From NCBI GenBank assembly GCA_032164295.1, contig JAJHTX010000007.1, positions 1,276,501 to 1,340,500 of the forward strand: DNA of 64,000 nucleotides, in the 5' to 3' direction. This DNA is from Inonotus obliquus (Eukaryota; Basidiomycota; Agaricomycetes; Hymenochaetales; Hymenochaetaceae). Positions 50,727 to 62,514 of the stretch are shown in pieces. The notes under the pieces are model-generated. The model was not told the DNA's origin and made no database searches. It worked only from the letters and a program-made list of their open reading frames with translations. A program made the translations under genes and the position numbers. Every line of letters starts with the position of its first letter. Within the stretch, counting starts at the first letter, position 1.

Positions 50727-51140
50727 TCATGAATCTACCTTCCGCGCAGACGGTGGTACTTGCAGTGTATAGCCGCCAGTACCAGGTAGCCCAGAAGGCG
50801 CGTTTGGATTGGCTAAGATTGTTGTGTCGTGTAAAGGAACGATGAGGCTCTCGTCGCCATTTACATCGTCACCCGCCGCAGCGCCACCTTCGACGCGCAT
50901 GAGTGCATGAAAGCGCGCCCAAAGAGATGCTATTGTATCGTATTCCTTTGTCATCCCGAGTACTTCTTCAAGCTTCCGGTTGACCAGATTCGATGAGGTG
51001 AGGAGTTGTTCGAAACCCTAGTAAAGCAAGTGCGCGTGAGTAAGCGGGAGAGAATCAGGTAGCCAATGGCTTACGGATGCGATCTCGCTAGAGAAGCGGT
51101 CCCTCTCCTTTTCAAAAAATGATTGTTCGTCCTCAGGCAT
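50727..51140 (-). CDS. DAD1: DASH complex subunit Dad1
   Basis: Subunit of the DASH/Dam1 ring that couples kinetochores to microtubules. The conserved Dad1 core is FFEKERDRFSSEIAS joined across the intron to GFEQLLTSSNLVNRKLEEVLG, then EYDTIASLWARFHALM. Two exons (51140-51075 and 51017-50727) close to 118 residues; the usual family core is about 70-90, and the extra length is a C-terminal Gly/Pro-rich tail. The 237-bp region to the divergent gene at 51377 has a CACGTG at 51200-51205. NUF2, another kinetochore gene, is also in the window but 48 kb away. Confidence 0.92.
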
Positions 51141-51199
51141 ATCGATTGATTGTTGAAGGTAAAGTGTTGCTGCCAATGCTTGGCCAGATGAGGAACGAC

Positions 51200-51205
51200 C
51201 ACGTG
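51200..51205. promoter_or_regulatory. CACGTG box in the DAD1 divergent promoter
   Basis: Palindromic E-box 60 bp upstream of the DAD1 start and 172 bp upstream of the gene at 51377. Binding inferred. Confidence 0.3.
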
Positions 51206-51376
51206 ATGATCAGTATTGACTTGCTTATTTTAGAAAGAGGCAGATCAGCCACTAGCCTGTGGCGAAACGCTCATAAATTACCCCCTCTTCTCAGATCAAA
51301 ACTTGACCTGCTTACATTATGTTAAAGGCGTCTCTTCACTGCTTGCAGAATCTCTCTTGGAGATATCCAACCTACC

Positions 51377-52472
51377 ATGCCTTTCTCAGAGGAAGAGATC
51401 TCAACCATCCTCGAAGAGCTTAAGGTGGAACCTAACTATTTCTCCAAAACCGATTCTATACCAAAGCGATGCTCTTTTGTGCAAATGGAGGATAGGAGCT
51501 ATGACGAGGTCGCTGTAGAAAAAGCGTCGGAACGCCAGCTCGAGTTCAGCATCATTGGAAGAGTTGTCCGGAAAACGACGTTCCTCCAGCCAGAAGGCGC
51601 ATTCCGTCCTAGTGGAACACCCACGCCAAAAGAGGAAGGAATAGCAGCTTTTCTGAATACCAGTCTCAGAGTATCGCTCGCTCCTCCAAAGGGTATTCTA
51701 GACTCCCGGACGGCGCAAGAGGAATGGATGCACTACCGACTGACTCTCTCTGAAATCATCAAGTCCGTCACGGATTCCAGTGAGGATGACCTATTCTGGA
51801 GTCCGTATAGGAAGGATACAAACACATTTTGTATGCGCCATGTACTTGTCTCGGTAAGCGTAATCGAATTTTGACTTTCTCAAACTGGGGCTTTCTGATT
51901 CCGTTATCTTTAGGAGAGAGATACTCCTTTGCATCGGAAAAAGGAGGATCTCGGCCAGGACGGAGGACCAGCTATGCGTTCGTCGAGTCCATCGGGAGAA
52001 CTCGATAATGATCCGATTGATGATGCAGACGGAGTCGGGTTTTCCGACCATCTTGTAAATGGTAATCTGATTCATCTCACCGATGACTCCTCCAGTGACT
52101 CACGATCTCTTCCTTACAGTTGACCGCCAGGTAGAAGAGCTCACTCGTATCAAGAACTGGCCAGGAAATGAGAAGTGGCACAGGATTGCAGACCGCTTCG
52201 ACAACACTCATTTTATCAATCCTCTTGCGGCGTTTGACGATGAGTACGAGCTGATTGCGCCACAAGATTACGAAGCGAAATTACTAGGGGCAGTTGTCCA
52301 CGCCAAATTCACTCTAAGCAGGTTCTTAATCCGAGGGACACATGTGTTCGTGTGCAACATTGTCGAGCTACAAGTCCTGAAGCCACCCTTGCGCGGGGCT
52401 GACTTTCGTAAGAAGCGGAGTTTGACGGACCTGGTGATGCTGAAGAAGAGTAAGAAGCGTCGTACGATCTAA
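51377..52472 (+). CDS. Unrecognised soluble protein with basic C-terminus
   Basis: I cannot name this family. Three exons (51377-51853, 51914-52061, 52120-52472) close exactly to 325 residues, so the gene is real. The N-terminal half is predicted folded: MPFSEEEISTILEELKVEPN, RQLEFSIIGRVVRKTTFLQP, EWMHYRLTLSEIIKSVTDS. A short acidic, Ser-rich linker follows (SPSGELDNDPIDDADG). The C-terminal half has VDRQVEELTRIKNWPGNEKW and DDEYELIAPQDYEAKLLGA, then VHAKFTLSRFLIRGTHVFVC, and ends with the basic KKSKKRRTI, a likely nuclear localisation signal. No membrane helix or signal peptide. Confidence 0.75.
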
Positions 52473-52934
52473 GGGGGTCGAGGATGGAGTCATTCGCGAC
52501 GCAAAGAAGGCTCGCTTATACACAAACACCAGTGGCCAGAGCAATTCTCGTCCTATTCTCCCAATTGATGAATTGTTTGATTGATTACTGTATCTCTACG
52601 CGATTGTTGATATGCCAGAACCACTGTGACTGCATCGAAGTATGACCAACTTGATTACAAGGATGACTCATATGCAGTAGGTATCTAAAACTTCTGGGTA
52701 GTACAGTAAGAGAATATACCATAAGCAAGCTCGTACATCCCGCATCGGCAGCTAGATATCGCTTTCTGCGTTGAGAATTGCGTTTAGACTCCCACTGAGC
52801 AAGCGTAAGCAAGAAATGCGGAAAGGAGAAAGGTACGAGATGGAGGAACCGCTACCATACTATCGCGGAGTAATGTGGTGTGATGAATAACCGAGAAATC
52901 CATTCATACACTCTACAATCCAATCTCGGGCAAT
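52473..52934. other. Convergent intergenic region
   Basis: 460 bp between the stop of the unrecognised gene and the stop of SDR copy A. Nothing recognised. Confidence 0.6.
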
Positions 52935-54316
52935 CTAGAGGCCCCATTCTTTTAAGAGCTTCTCCGTAGTCCCCCACAACTCCTTCGAGAGGTCGTCATT
53001 CTGAGCTTGCTTAGAGGGCTCGGATAATTTCCCCATCGGTACCAAGTAACCGCCTTTGTATTTCTCCGCCTCCGCACGTATTGTCGGCGACACAGCAGCG
53101 ATAATAGGTGTTCCCGCCCCATCTTTTACGTTCATGAAGGTGACTCTAGCAAAGAAGAGGAGGATGGAGGAAAGCGGCCATGAAAATCTCAGACTGGCGT
53201 TGTCTGCACTCTCTTTACACCGATATGAGCATATTAGTCTTGTTTCTCTTGGCATCGTACTTACCTGTGTATACGACGCCAGGATGCACGGCTATTACGA
53301 TGATGTTGGTTTCTTCTTCTGTTAGACGGCGCTGGAGTTCTCCTGTCCAAAGGATACCCGCGAGCTTGGAAATTTCTAAGGGTATGGGAATGCGTTAGAT
53401 GAGATGTGTGCGTTGAAGTTGGAGTTTAGCTCACCGTAGCGTTTCAAGGATTGTCTAAAGCTATTGCCGTAGGTGATGTTGAAATCCTCTTTTGATGCAA
53501 AATGAAAATCCTTCGGGGCTAGTTTATGCCCCTCTGCATTGAGCTATTTCAGACGTTATGATGAGTCCTTTCTCTTCACCATGAGCGAACTGCTTGGATA
53601 TACGTACATTGATTATTCGCACGTCTGAGCTTGGTTCTTCTGCAGTCTTCTTGAGAAGAGGTAGAAGAGTGTCCGTTAGGACGAACGGAGAGAAGTAGCT
53701 GACGTTCAAATGTTTCGTTATTGTAGAATTACCCAAAGATGATATCTTTATACGCTTACTTCACATTCATGGTGTTTTGTATTCCGTTGGCGCATAGCTT
53801 GAATTCGTCGCCTATTCTGTTGAGTAGAGTGTGAATAAGATGCGATAGCGGGATAATGGGGTTATTAATCACGCTGCAGCACAATTGACTGTGGAAGGTG
53901 AGCATGAGGATTTCTTGGATATAGATGTAGAGCAGAAACATTCGTACTGAGGATATCCAATCTTTGCTCCCTTCCCACGAATGCCTCAGCCGACCTCTTC
54001 GCATCCTTAGGATCCTGAAGATCAATTTGGTGGAATAAAGCTTGACCTTTGGTACGTCCATTCGAAGAGCTGGTCAACGATTCCTCGATACGTTTGATAC
54101 ATTCCGAAGCTTTTTCTGGATTGCGCGCAGCGAGATAGACTTTTGCGCCGTATTGAACCAAGACTTGAGCGGTTACAAAACCTATTCCTGAGCTGGATAT
54201 TGTTCGATCTTCAAAAGCTATTTTTGTGTTATATTCACTTACGTTGATCCCGTGATTAGAATGACCTTGCTGGTAAGATCAACGCCGGCTAAGGCTTTGC
54301 TAGGATCGAAACCCAT
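52935..54316 (-). CDS. Short-chain dehydrogenase/reductase, tandem copy A (catalytic Ser lost)
   Basis: Retinol-dehydrogenase/WWOX-like SDR. It starts MGFDPSKALAGVDLTSKVIL, and the cofactor motif is ITGSTSGIGFVTAQ (TGxxxGIG), split by intron 1. VYLAARNPEKA follows the second strand. The 'NNAG' position reads INCAA. The catalytic pair is present as RYEISKLAG (YxxxK), with the Tyr codon just before an intron. The 'NVSS' strand reads INLNAEGHK: the catalytic Ser position is Ala. Copy B has VNVASEGHK at the same place. The C-terminus is KELWGTTEKLLKEWGL, matching copy B. About 320-330 residues in eight exons. The two genes are head-to-tail, 290 bp apart, clearly by tandem duplication. Copy A may be inactive or altered; substrate unknown. 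Confidence 0.85.
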
Positions 54317-54606
54317 CTCGACGGTGAATATGCTGGTCTGCCAGCGCGATGTACAAACGAAAACCAAACGGAGTGGCAAGCCGACAGGTTCCTGTATTAT
54401 GTAAGAATAAATTACCCCAAAAGGTAACATCTGAAAGGGTTTCTCATGCGCACCGGTGCGGTGTGAATAGTCTTCGCATAGACCTCAAATATCAAATAAC
54501 TATTCTACTCTTTCGGATTAAACACCACGGAGTAGATCCAGGAAACCAGAAGCAAAATCAAAAAGTCCTTCATCCAGCATAAGGATTCATTATCATCACC
54601 ATAGAA

Positions 54607-56030
54607 TCATAAACCCCATTCTTTCAAAAACTTCTCTGTGGATCCCCACAACTCCTTCGCAAGTTCATCGTCTTTGGCTTGTCTCGAAGGTTCAGAAAGT
54701 TTGCCTATCGGTACCAGGTAGCTACCATTATATTTAGGGGCTTCTGAGCGTATTTTTTGGGATGTGGCCGCGATGATCGGTGTCCCTGCTCCGTCGAGAA
54801 CATTCATGAAGACGAGTCTGGAGATGATCAGAACTAGGGGAGCGAGAGGCCCGGTGAGTCTGTGGAGGGTAGCAACTAGGTTGTCTTTATGGGTAGTGTT
54901 TTAGGTCAAGATGAGCGGATGGGATTACGAACATTTATCTGTATACACAGTACCAGGGTGTATTGCTATCACGATGATGTTGGTACCTTCCTCTGATAGG
55001 CGACGCTGTAGTTCCCGTGACCAAATAACGAAAGCAAGCTTTGAGATATCTGAAACCATGAGATTACGAAAGGTTTCAATTTTGTGGAAGTAAAATCATT
55101 TACAGTAGCGCTTTAGCGATTTCATGTACCCACTCCCGAAATTGACATTGAAATCTTCTCTAGATGCAAAGTGGACACTGTTAGGAACTAGTTTATGTCC
55201 TTCTGAAGCGACCTGTTGGTGTAGAGTAGTGAGCAACTTTGTGAACAGATGAAATTATTCAAGTTGGAGAAAAACGTACGTTGACGATTCGCACGTCAGA
55301 GTTTGGTTCTGCTGCTGTCTTGTTGAGAAGAGAGAGAAGTGTATCCGTGAAGACGAATGGAGAAAAGTAGCTTCAAGTTGACCACGCCATATGTTCACTC
55401 CTTTTCATGATCATCAAGATGAAATTATGCTTACTTCACGTTCATGGTGTTTTGTATTCCGTTAGCGCCTAGCTCGAACTCATCACCTACCCTGTTAGAA
55501 GGGAGGTGTAAATATCGCGTGATGAGGTAAATGTTGGACATAGATTACACTGCAGCACAATTGACTAGGGAAGGTCAAGTTAACGGATATAGTTGGCAGA
55601 GGAGAAAAGGTGCTTAGACGTACTGAGAACATCCAATCTCTGTTCCTTCTCCAAGAACGCCTCAGCTGAGCTCTTAGCTTCCTTCGGATCCAAAAGCTCA
55701 AGCTGATGGAACAAGGCTTGGCCTTGTACAGTCGATCCACCGACATTCGATGACTTCGACAACGACTCTTCAATTCGCTTGATACAAGCTGCGGCTTTAT
55801 CCGCGTTTCGTGCTGCAAGGTAGACTTTTGCACCATACTGAACCAAGATTTGAGCAGTGGCGAAACCAATTCCGGATCTAAGAATTTGTGGTTGATCAAC
55901 GGAAAGATGAGAGGAACGCCTTTTTGCACAGCCTTAGATCTAATTTTGAGCTTACGTCGATCCGGTGATCATTATGACCTTATTCGTCAGGTCCACCCCA
56001 TTCAGTGCCTTGGCAGGATTGAAACCCATT
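54607..56030 (-). CDS. Short-chain dehydrogenase/reductase, tandem copy B
   Basis: Paralogue of the neighbouring SDR. It starts MGFNPAKALNGVDLTNKVIM, with ITGSTSGIGFATAQILVQYG as the NAD(P)-binding motif. LFHQLELLDPKEAK and RLDVLSINCAAV (NNAG position) follow. VNVASEGHK keeps the catalytic Ser and KRYYISKLA the Tyr/Lys pair. The C-terminus is KELWGSTEKFLKEWGL. Most introns are at the same places as in copy A. At HPGTV the donor differs: the position used in copy A (after VYT) reads acag|ataaat here, so splicing must use the GT two codons earlier (HPGTV|LVFMNV). About 320-330 residues. Cytosolic, no signal or membrane helix seen; substrate unknown. Confidence 0.87.
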
Positions 56031-56333
56031 CTTGAGGGGGGTGTGGCTTGCTCGGCGGAGGTGGAAAGCTCGTCAGCGTTGCGTGGTCATAGTAGAAGCT
56101 CGACGGTGCTCGCTTTTGTGTGTGATGCGTATTATGCCGACCTCCCACGACGATACTTGCCTATGCCACATCAGGATACAAAGTCAACGGTGTGAGGGAA
56201 GATTCTGACACTCCTGCGTAACTCGGCGGGAAGGATGCGAAAAACTACACGCCTTACATATTCTTCTCGTTCGTTCTAATACATATACAAATGCATTTAG
56301 TAATGACAATTTGTCTTTTTTGACTTGTTGCTT

Positions 56334-57879
56334 TCACAACAATCCGAGACCCGCCCGAAGCTCCTCCTCAAGTCCCGGATACTTTTCAGCTTCCTCGTTC
56401 TGCTCTTCGCCATTTCCATTTTCTTTCTTTTCCTTTTCTGTTTTTTCTTCTTCCACACATCGATCGCACGTGCATGCTCCGAAAGCCCAGGGTGCGAGTG
56501 CGCGTCTGCGTGCTTGTAATGCCAGAGCTGGGTTAACATATGCGACTGTGAGCTCCTCTCCTGGATGAATGTCTCGTCGAGCGCGTATTGTGATACGCGA
56601 GAGGGACGTTTTTTGGTCGAAGTGACGCACGGAAGTATTCGGATTGCAAGAGTGGTTCAAATGGGAATGGAGCACGTAAAGGCCACCATGTCCTTCAAGG
56701 TCTGCGGAGAAGCATAATCATGATGTACAGAAGATTACGAGTGAGGGACTTGCTTACTGAGACCCATGCATGATAGGAGACGCAAATAGGAGCCGTAGTC
56801 GAAGAAAATTTTAAAAAGCTCTTCCGGAACAGTTTTTCGCAAAACTTTAGAAAGCTGCTTCTTATCACGCGGATTCGATGGTTCTAAAAAAGCTTGCTGG
56901 GTCAATTGGTACGCGGTCTTCCACGTTTCATGATCGGGCTTCAGTCCGGATGGTCTGAGGCGATGCGCAGTAAGCGGTCGAGGAGTAAGCAAGAATGAGA
57001 TGATGCATACTCAATAATTTTCCATCGCTCTTCCATACTCATCTGAGCGAGGGACCGCATGAAACGAAAGTCTTCTTCAAGGTCCTGTTTTCTGCCTTGT
57101 TCGTGGTCCATCAACAAACGTGCGATGCATTGAGCGACGGCATGTGCAGCCAGCCATACTCGTGAACGCGCAAAAGCGTGAAGAGGGACGCTCGCTGGAT
57201 TCAAGGCGGCACAAAGCAACGGATGCTGCCTTGACATGGCACGAGTAAGACACAATCGGTTGCAGAAGCGTGCTGGACAAGCGCCTGCAGTTGGTAAGGA
57301 GAGATTCGTCGAAGACGGACATGGGATGCTGTGCGGAAGTGTTGAAGCATTGAAAGGAGTTGTGCAATGGAAACAGGCATGGGATGCGATTTGGAGATCA
57401 TATATGTCCCTATGGTCAACAAATAAAATAGTGGATATATGCATTGATTATTCTAATTCTGGCTGGCTATGCACTCACCAGCTTGGACTGATGACAAAGG
57501 GGTCCTCTTTCCAGACATCCTCTCCTTCCTACGGATGCATATCAATACAGGTGCGTGGGCGCCAAGATGAGAGGCGAACCTTGATTTCCTGGGTTGCTTG
57601 GAGACCCTTTCCCTTGAGGGGACCGTAGTCAACGACCTTGACCTTGTTAGACCACTTTATGATATTCAAACCATCGATGACACGAGAAGTTGGACGAGAC
57701 TGTGAGGCTGGGTTGGAGTGCGTGGTAAGAAGTTTTTTGATTCGTTTTTCACTGACGGCCCAATCTGGATGCTGGGTGAGGAGTTTGTTCTGGAGCTTTG
57801 AAATGCCCAGAGAGGGGTTCTGGACGCGGAGTACGAGGAGGACATCCTTGAGTGCCTCGTCGGGTGGTGAAACGGGCAT
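56334..57879 (-). CDS. SET5: SET-domain protein, Set5/SMYD-like
   Basis: Likely lysine methyltransferase; yeast Set5 methylates histone H4. Order: an N-terminal region (DEALKDVLLVLRVQNPSLGI, KLLTQHPDWAVSEKRIKKLL), then the SET start VVDYGPLKGKGLQATQEIK joined to EGEDVWKEDPFV. A Cys/His-rich MYND-like insert follows (CFHCTTPF, PARFCNRLCLTRAMSRQHPLLC), then a helical region and the SET core NHSCNPNTSVRHF, ARRDIHPGEELTVAYV. The post-SET part has ACTCDRC. An acidic/basic low-complexity stretch precedes the end. Start is the ATG at 57879; the reading frame continues upstream from a TTG only. About 430 residues. It is divergent from the P450 reductase gene (590 bp). Confidence 0.88.
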
Positions 57880-58469
57880 AGTTTGAGCGACGAGACGCGG
57901 CCGTTGATGTCGCGCGACGTTGGCTGTGGACTTCGGGGTAGACAATCTCCGTCGTCCCCGATGGATGGTGCCCGCAGCTTCGGTCCGGGTAATCGTCCAT
58001 ATTAGGAAATACTAATTTAGGCGAAAATATGCGAAAAAAAAGGAAGTGAGAAATTATAATTGTAGAGTTTGCCTGCCAGACCTACCTATGCCAAGAGGCG
58101 GAAACAAGAACAAAGTTCAAATTTCACATTATTATGCACGTCGGAAAAGAGATGTACAATTGTTCAGGATAGCGCAGAGAGCTCGGATGGGATTAGAGTG
58201 AAAATGCTTACGTACACACACGGAGGGGCCGATAAGTGAGCTGATGGGTGTGAATTTTACTTCCTCTACTCCTCCTCCTCCTCTTCCTCGTCCACTAAAC
58301 CCCCCTCTCTCATATCATTAGCAGCCTTTGCTGCACTACAAATACCCCAGTAGGGTTCGTATTCTTCTTCAGCCGTATATTTTTTCTACTGTTACTCATG
58401 AGTGTATTTTACAGCTCTCTCGGTCTACGTGTCCATCCTTCTCAGGCATCACTTCCGCTAGGGCCCGTC

Positions 58470-60777
58470 ATGGCTGGAACTTCGTCTTCCGATGTCGTTA
58501 TTCTCGGTCTCGGTGTCATTCTCGCTGCTCTCTATCTTTTCAAAGATCAGATATTCTCCCAAAGCAAACCCTCCAATGCCCCTGCTGCCCCTGTCAAGGG
58601 CGTCGCAAATGGCGGCGGCAACCCTCGTGATTTCATTACCAAGATGAAGGAGAGTGTGAGTACAGTGTTCACGTCTCTCACCTTTGTACTCAATTATCGG
58701 CGCTGTTGCAGAAAAAACGGATCGTCATCTTCTACGGCTCGCAAACTGGTACCGCAGAGGAGTACGCTATTCGTCTGGCTAAGGAGGCAAAACAAAAATT
58801 CGGCCTTGCGTCCCTCGTCTGCGACCCGGAAGAATATGACTTCGAGAACCTTGACTTGATACCAGAGGATTGCTGCGTCTTCTTTGTCATGGCCACCTAC
58901 GGTGAGGGTGAACCGACGGATAATGCGGTCACACTCACGCAGAATATATTCGAGTCTGACTTTGAGTTCTCCAATGGCGCCCATCGTCTCGACGGCCTTA
59001 AGTACGTGATTTTCGGCCTTGGTAATAAGACGTACGAGCATTACAACGCTATTGCGCGAAAGATGGATACTGCGCTTTCCGAGATGGGTGCCATGCGCAT
59101 CGGGGAACGCGGGGAGGGTGATGACGATCGGTCCATGGAGGAAGACTACCTTGAATGGAAAGACGGCATGTGGGAAGCATTCTCTCAGGCAATGGGAGTT
59201 GAAGAGGGTCAGGGAGGTGACTCTGCTGACTTTGTCGTTTCTGAACTCGACGACCATGTCCCCGAGAAGGTTTATCTCGGTGAACTGTCCGCTCGCGCCC
59301 TTACTAAGACGAAAGGTATTCACGACGCAAAGAACCCGTATCCGGCACCTATGACTGTTGCTCGCGAGCTTTTCAATCTCGACGCAGATCGCAACTGTAT
59401 TCATTTGGAACTAAACATCGAGGGTTCTGGCATTGCTTACCAACATGGCGATCACGTCGGGGTATGGCCGTCTAATGCCGAATTGGAAGTCGAGCGCCTT
59501 TTGTACGCACTCGGTCTGCATGAAAAGAAGGACAAGGTCATCAACATCGACTCGTTGGATCCTGCACTCGCCAAGGTTCCGTTCCCCGTCCCCACCACGT
59601 ACGTTTCGGTCCTTCGTCACTATATCGACATTTCTGCTGTCGTAGGGCGTCAAATCCTTGGTACACTCGCCAAGTTCGCTCCTTCCCCCGAGGCTGAGGC
59701 GATCCTTAGGGATCTCAACACAGACAAGGAAAAATACGGTGTTGTCGTCGCAGGCGGATGCCTCAAGCTTGGTGAGGTTCTACAGTTGGCCGCGGGTAAC
59801 GACGTCCTTGCGAAACCTACAGCGGATAACACCACTGCATGGCCCGTACCATTCGACATCATCGTCTCTAGCGTTCCGCGTCTTCAACCGCGTTACTATT
59901 CGATATCGTCGAGCCCGAAGCTTTACCCCGGTTCTATTCACGTTACGGCTGTAGTTCTCAAGTATCAATCCGTCTCGTCCGATCACCTACCATCAAAGAC
60001 TGTATACGGCGTTGGCACAAATTTCCTACTAAGCTTGAAGCACGCGCACTCTGGATCCCCACTGCCTGCCTCAGATGGTTCTTCCCCTCCTCATCTTAAC
60101 ACTCCGACGTATGCCATTGATGGACCTAGAGGATTGTATAAAGCTGAGACTGGATATAAGGTCCCGATTCATGTCCGTCGCTCGACCTTCCGCCTTCCGA
60201 CAAATCCGAAGACTCCCGTAATTATGATCGGTCCTGGTACTGTAAGTAGAGCACCAAGTTTCACCTAAGAATCGCATGAAATTTACCTTTTTCGTAGGGT
60301 GTTGCACCATTCAGGGGCTTCGTGCAAGAACGTGTCGCTCTGGCTCGACGTACTGTTGAGAAGAATGGACCCGAGGCGCTTGCAGACTGGGGCCGCATGT
60401 GGTTATTCTATGGTTGTCGCAAGTCGACACAAGACCATCTGTACAGCGAAGAATGGCCAGAGTACTCCAAAGAACTGGGCGGAAAATTCGTAATGCATTG
60501 CGCTTTCTCGAGGGAACCGCCATACAAGCCCGATGGATCGAAGATTTATGTCCAGGATCTCCTGTGGGAGCAACGCCATGACCTCGCGGACGCTATCTTG
60601 AATGGCAAGGCGTACATTTACATTTGTGGGGATGCGAAGAACATGAGCAAGGCGGCCGAAGACACGATTGCTCGGATGCTAGGAGAAGCGAAGGGAGGGA
60701 GTGCAGAAGTTGAGGGTGCAGCAGAGCTGAAACTTCTCAAGGAGCGATCACGATTGATGCTGGATGTCTGGAGTTAA
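58470..60777 (+). CDS. NCP1: NADPH-cytochrome P450 reductase
   Basis: ER-membrane diflavin reductase that feeds electrons to P450s and squalene epoxidase. One N-terminal helix (VVILGLGVILAALYLF) anchors it. FMN domain: YGSQTGTAEEYA, MATYGEGEPTDNA, FGLGNKTYEHYN. FAD domain: RYYSISSSP (RxYS). NADPH domain: GPGTGVAPFRGF (split by intron 2), YGCRKSTQDHLY, and YICGDAKNM; the C-terminus is DVWS with the conserved Trp. Three exons (58470-58655, 58712-60241, 60298-60777) close to 731 residues, the normal size. An upstream in-frame ATG at 58398 would add 24 residues; I prefer 58470 because the helix then begins about ten residues in. Confidence 0.97.
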
Positions 60778-61077
60778 ATCCTGGGTGCTTTCTCTTGCTA
60801 TTACATAGACTTGTTATGGATGCGCTTCACAGATAGCGTGTCGTGTTACGAGAGTTATGGATTACAGTACATACTTTTTAAAGCTTGACGGTAGTGTCAG
60901 ATCATCCACACACACGCAATCTCGCTTGCATCGCTCTTTTAATTACTCTTTATTCTCACTACCTTCCTTTTTTTGCTGGTAATTGCATGGAATTTATCTG
61001 CCTCTGCATGCTGTCGCGACCGGTGTAGACTCTTGGTGTCTGAACTTGTGTATTGTTTGACATGTGCAAGTTTGGCA

Positions 61078-62337
61078 ATGTTTGTCCGAGACGCATCTAT
61101 GCTGAGGACCATCAAGCAGTCTGCAAGGGTCGTACACCTCTCATCTCGGACATCTACAGTCCAATGTCGAAAACTAACCATTCGGAGGCCAGAGGACACT
61201 GAGAAACGGGAGCAATCTCGAGATGAAATACAACAGCCTTCTAGTTTGGCGTCCCAAGTACCGGTAGACATTCAGCAGATTAGAGAACGATTACGAAGAT
61301 GGGGGATACGGAAAGCATCTGCTTTGCGAGTTCGAATGGATGAATTCTCGGCGAGTTCGAAGGTTACGTTTCAGCAGCTTGGAGGTCGGGTGAACGAAGT
61401 TACGGGATACAACGAGATTGGTGCGTCTTGATCTCTCTGTTGATACGGACTGAGTTCTTACTTTTAACGTCTGTTTCTTTCGCGAAGAGGCGCTCAAGAG
61501 ACTTGTTGCCGAAAACGGTGCAAATTACGTGTCTTGGATTGTTTGAGATGGGTGCTGATTGTTTTGTGTCTACGTGGCATGGTCTATTTTTAAGAACGCA
61601 GGATGAATACCATTCGGGAGGAAGCCAAGGCGGCTACGGTCGCTTATGAAGAAGCTGTTGCGCGTCGGTCGAATTCGCAACGAGAGACGAACGAGCTGTT
61701 GCAGCGAAAATCAACGTGGAACGATGCTGACGTCCTGCGATTCACTCAACTTGTTCGAGCGGATCATGCGCACGAGCAAGAAGAGGCTCAAGCTCACGCG
61801 CGAGTAGCTGAAGTCGACGTGGCAGTTGAGCGACAATTCTCGGAACTAATGCGAGCGATACTTTCCCGTTATCACGAAGAACAAGTATGGTCGGATAAGA
61901 TTCGTAGTGCGAGTACTTATGGTTCGCTCGCGGCACTTGGGCTTAACCTTGTGGTGTTTATTCTTGCGATTGTACTCGTTGAACCTTGGAAACGAAAACG
62001 CTTGGTGCAGAGTTTTGAGAGAAGGGTGATTGAGTTGAATGAGGCGAATCAGAAGGTTGTGGAGGATGGGTTGAAGGAGTTGCGAGTGCATCAGGAGGAG
62101 CAGGAGAAGGTTTTGCAAGAGATTAGGGCGGTGCAGGGTTTCAAAGAGGTTAAACTGCCTGTTGTTGCACCCGGTGAAGGAGAAGGAATGGAGCTCGAGA
62201 CTGTCGCAACTGTTCCCCCGGCTGAATTCGAACGCAATGCCAAAACGGCTAGAGACAGGCAGCTTGTCGCTCTGTCTGTTGCGAGTACAGTTGGCGCGGG
62301 AATAGTAGGCTACATTCTAGGATCCTACTTTAATTGA
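61078..62337 (+). CDS. SHE9: Mitochondrial inner-membrane protein She9/Mdm33
   Basis: She9/Mdm33 proteins shape the inner membrane and cristae. The N-terminus is Arg/Ser-rich (MLRTIKQSARVVHLSSRTS), a presequence. Then come helices RERLRRWGIRKASALRVRM and the family core AYEEAVARRSNSQRETNELL, QRKSTWNDADVLRFTQLVRADH, and a first membrane helix ASTYGSLAALGLNLVVFIL with VEPWKRKRLVQSFE. A final hydrophobic segment (VGAGIVGYILGSYF) closes the protein. Three exons (61078-61420, 61488-61517, 61595-62337) close to 371 residues. Exon 2 is only 30 nt; the second acceptor is ttttaag at 61594. Confidence 0.93.
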
Positions 62338-62514
62338 TAATAGACTATTCAACGAACAGTACTGGAGATTTATCTAGCAAAGACTTTTGAATTTGTTGTC
62401 ACCATCTGTGCCAGAAAAGGAAGGAACCGCTCACATGACATCCAATGGAAACATCATCGACGGTGCAGGGTGCCAGTGAACTAAATCCTTGCTTTCCAAC
62501 TTACCATCATAGAC

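Noticed and set aside
58706..59404. 236-codon minus-strand frame over the P450 reductase gene
   Set aside because: Shadow frame of a strongly codon-biased coding exon.
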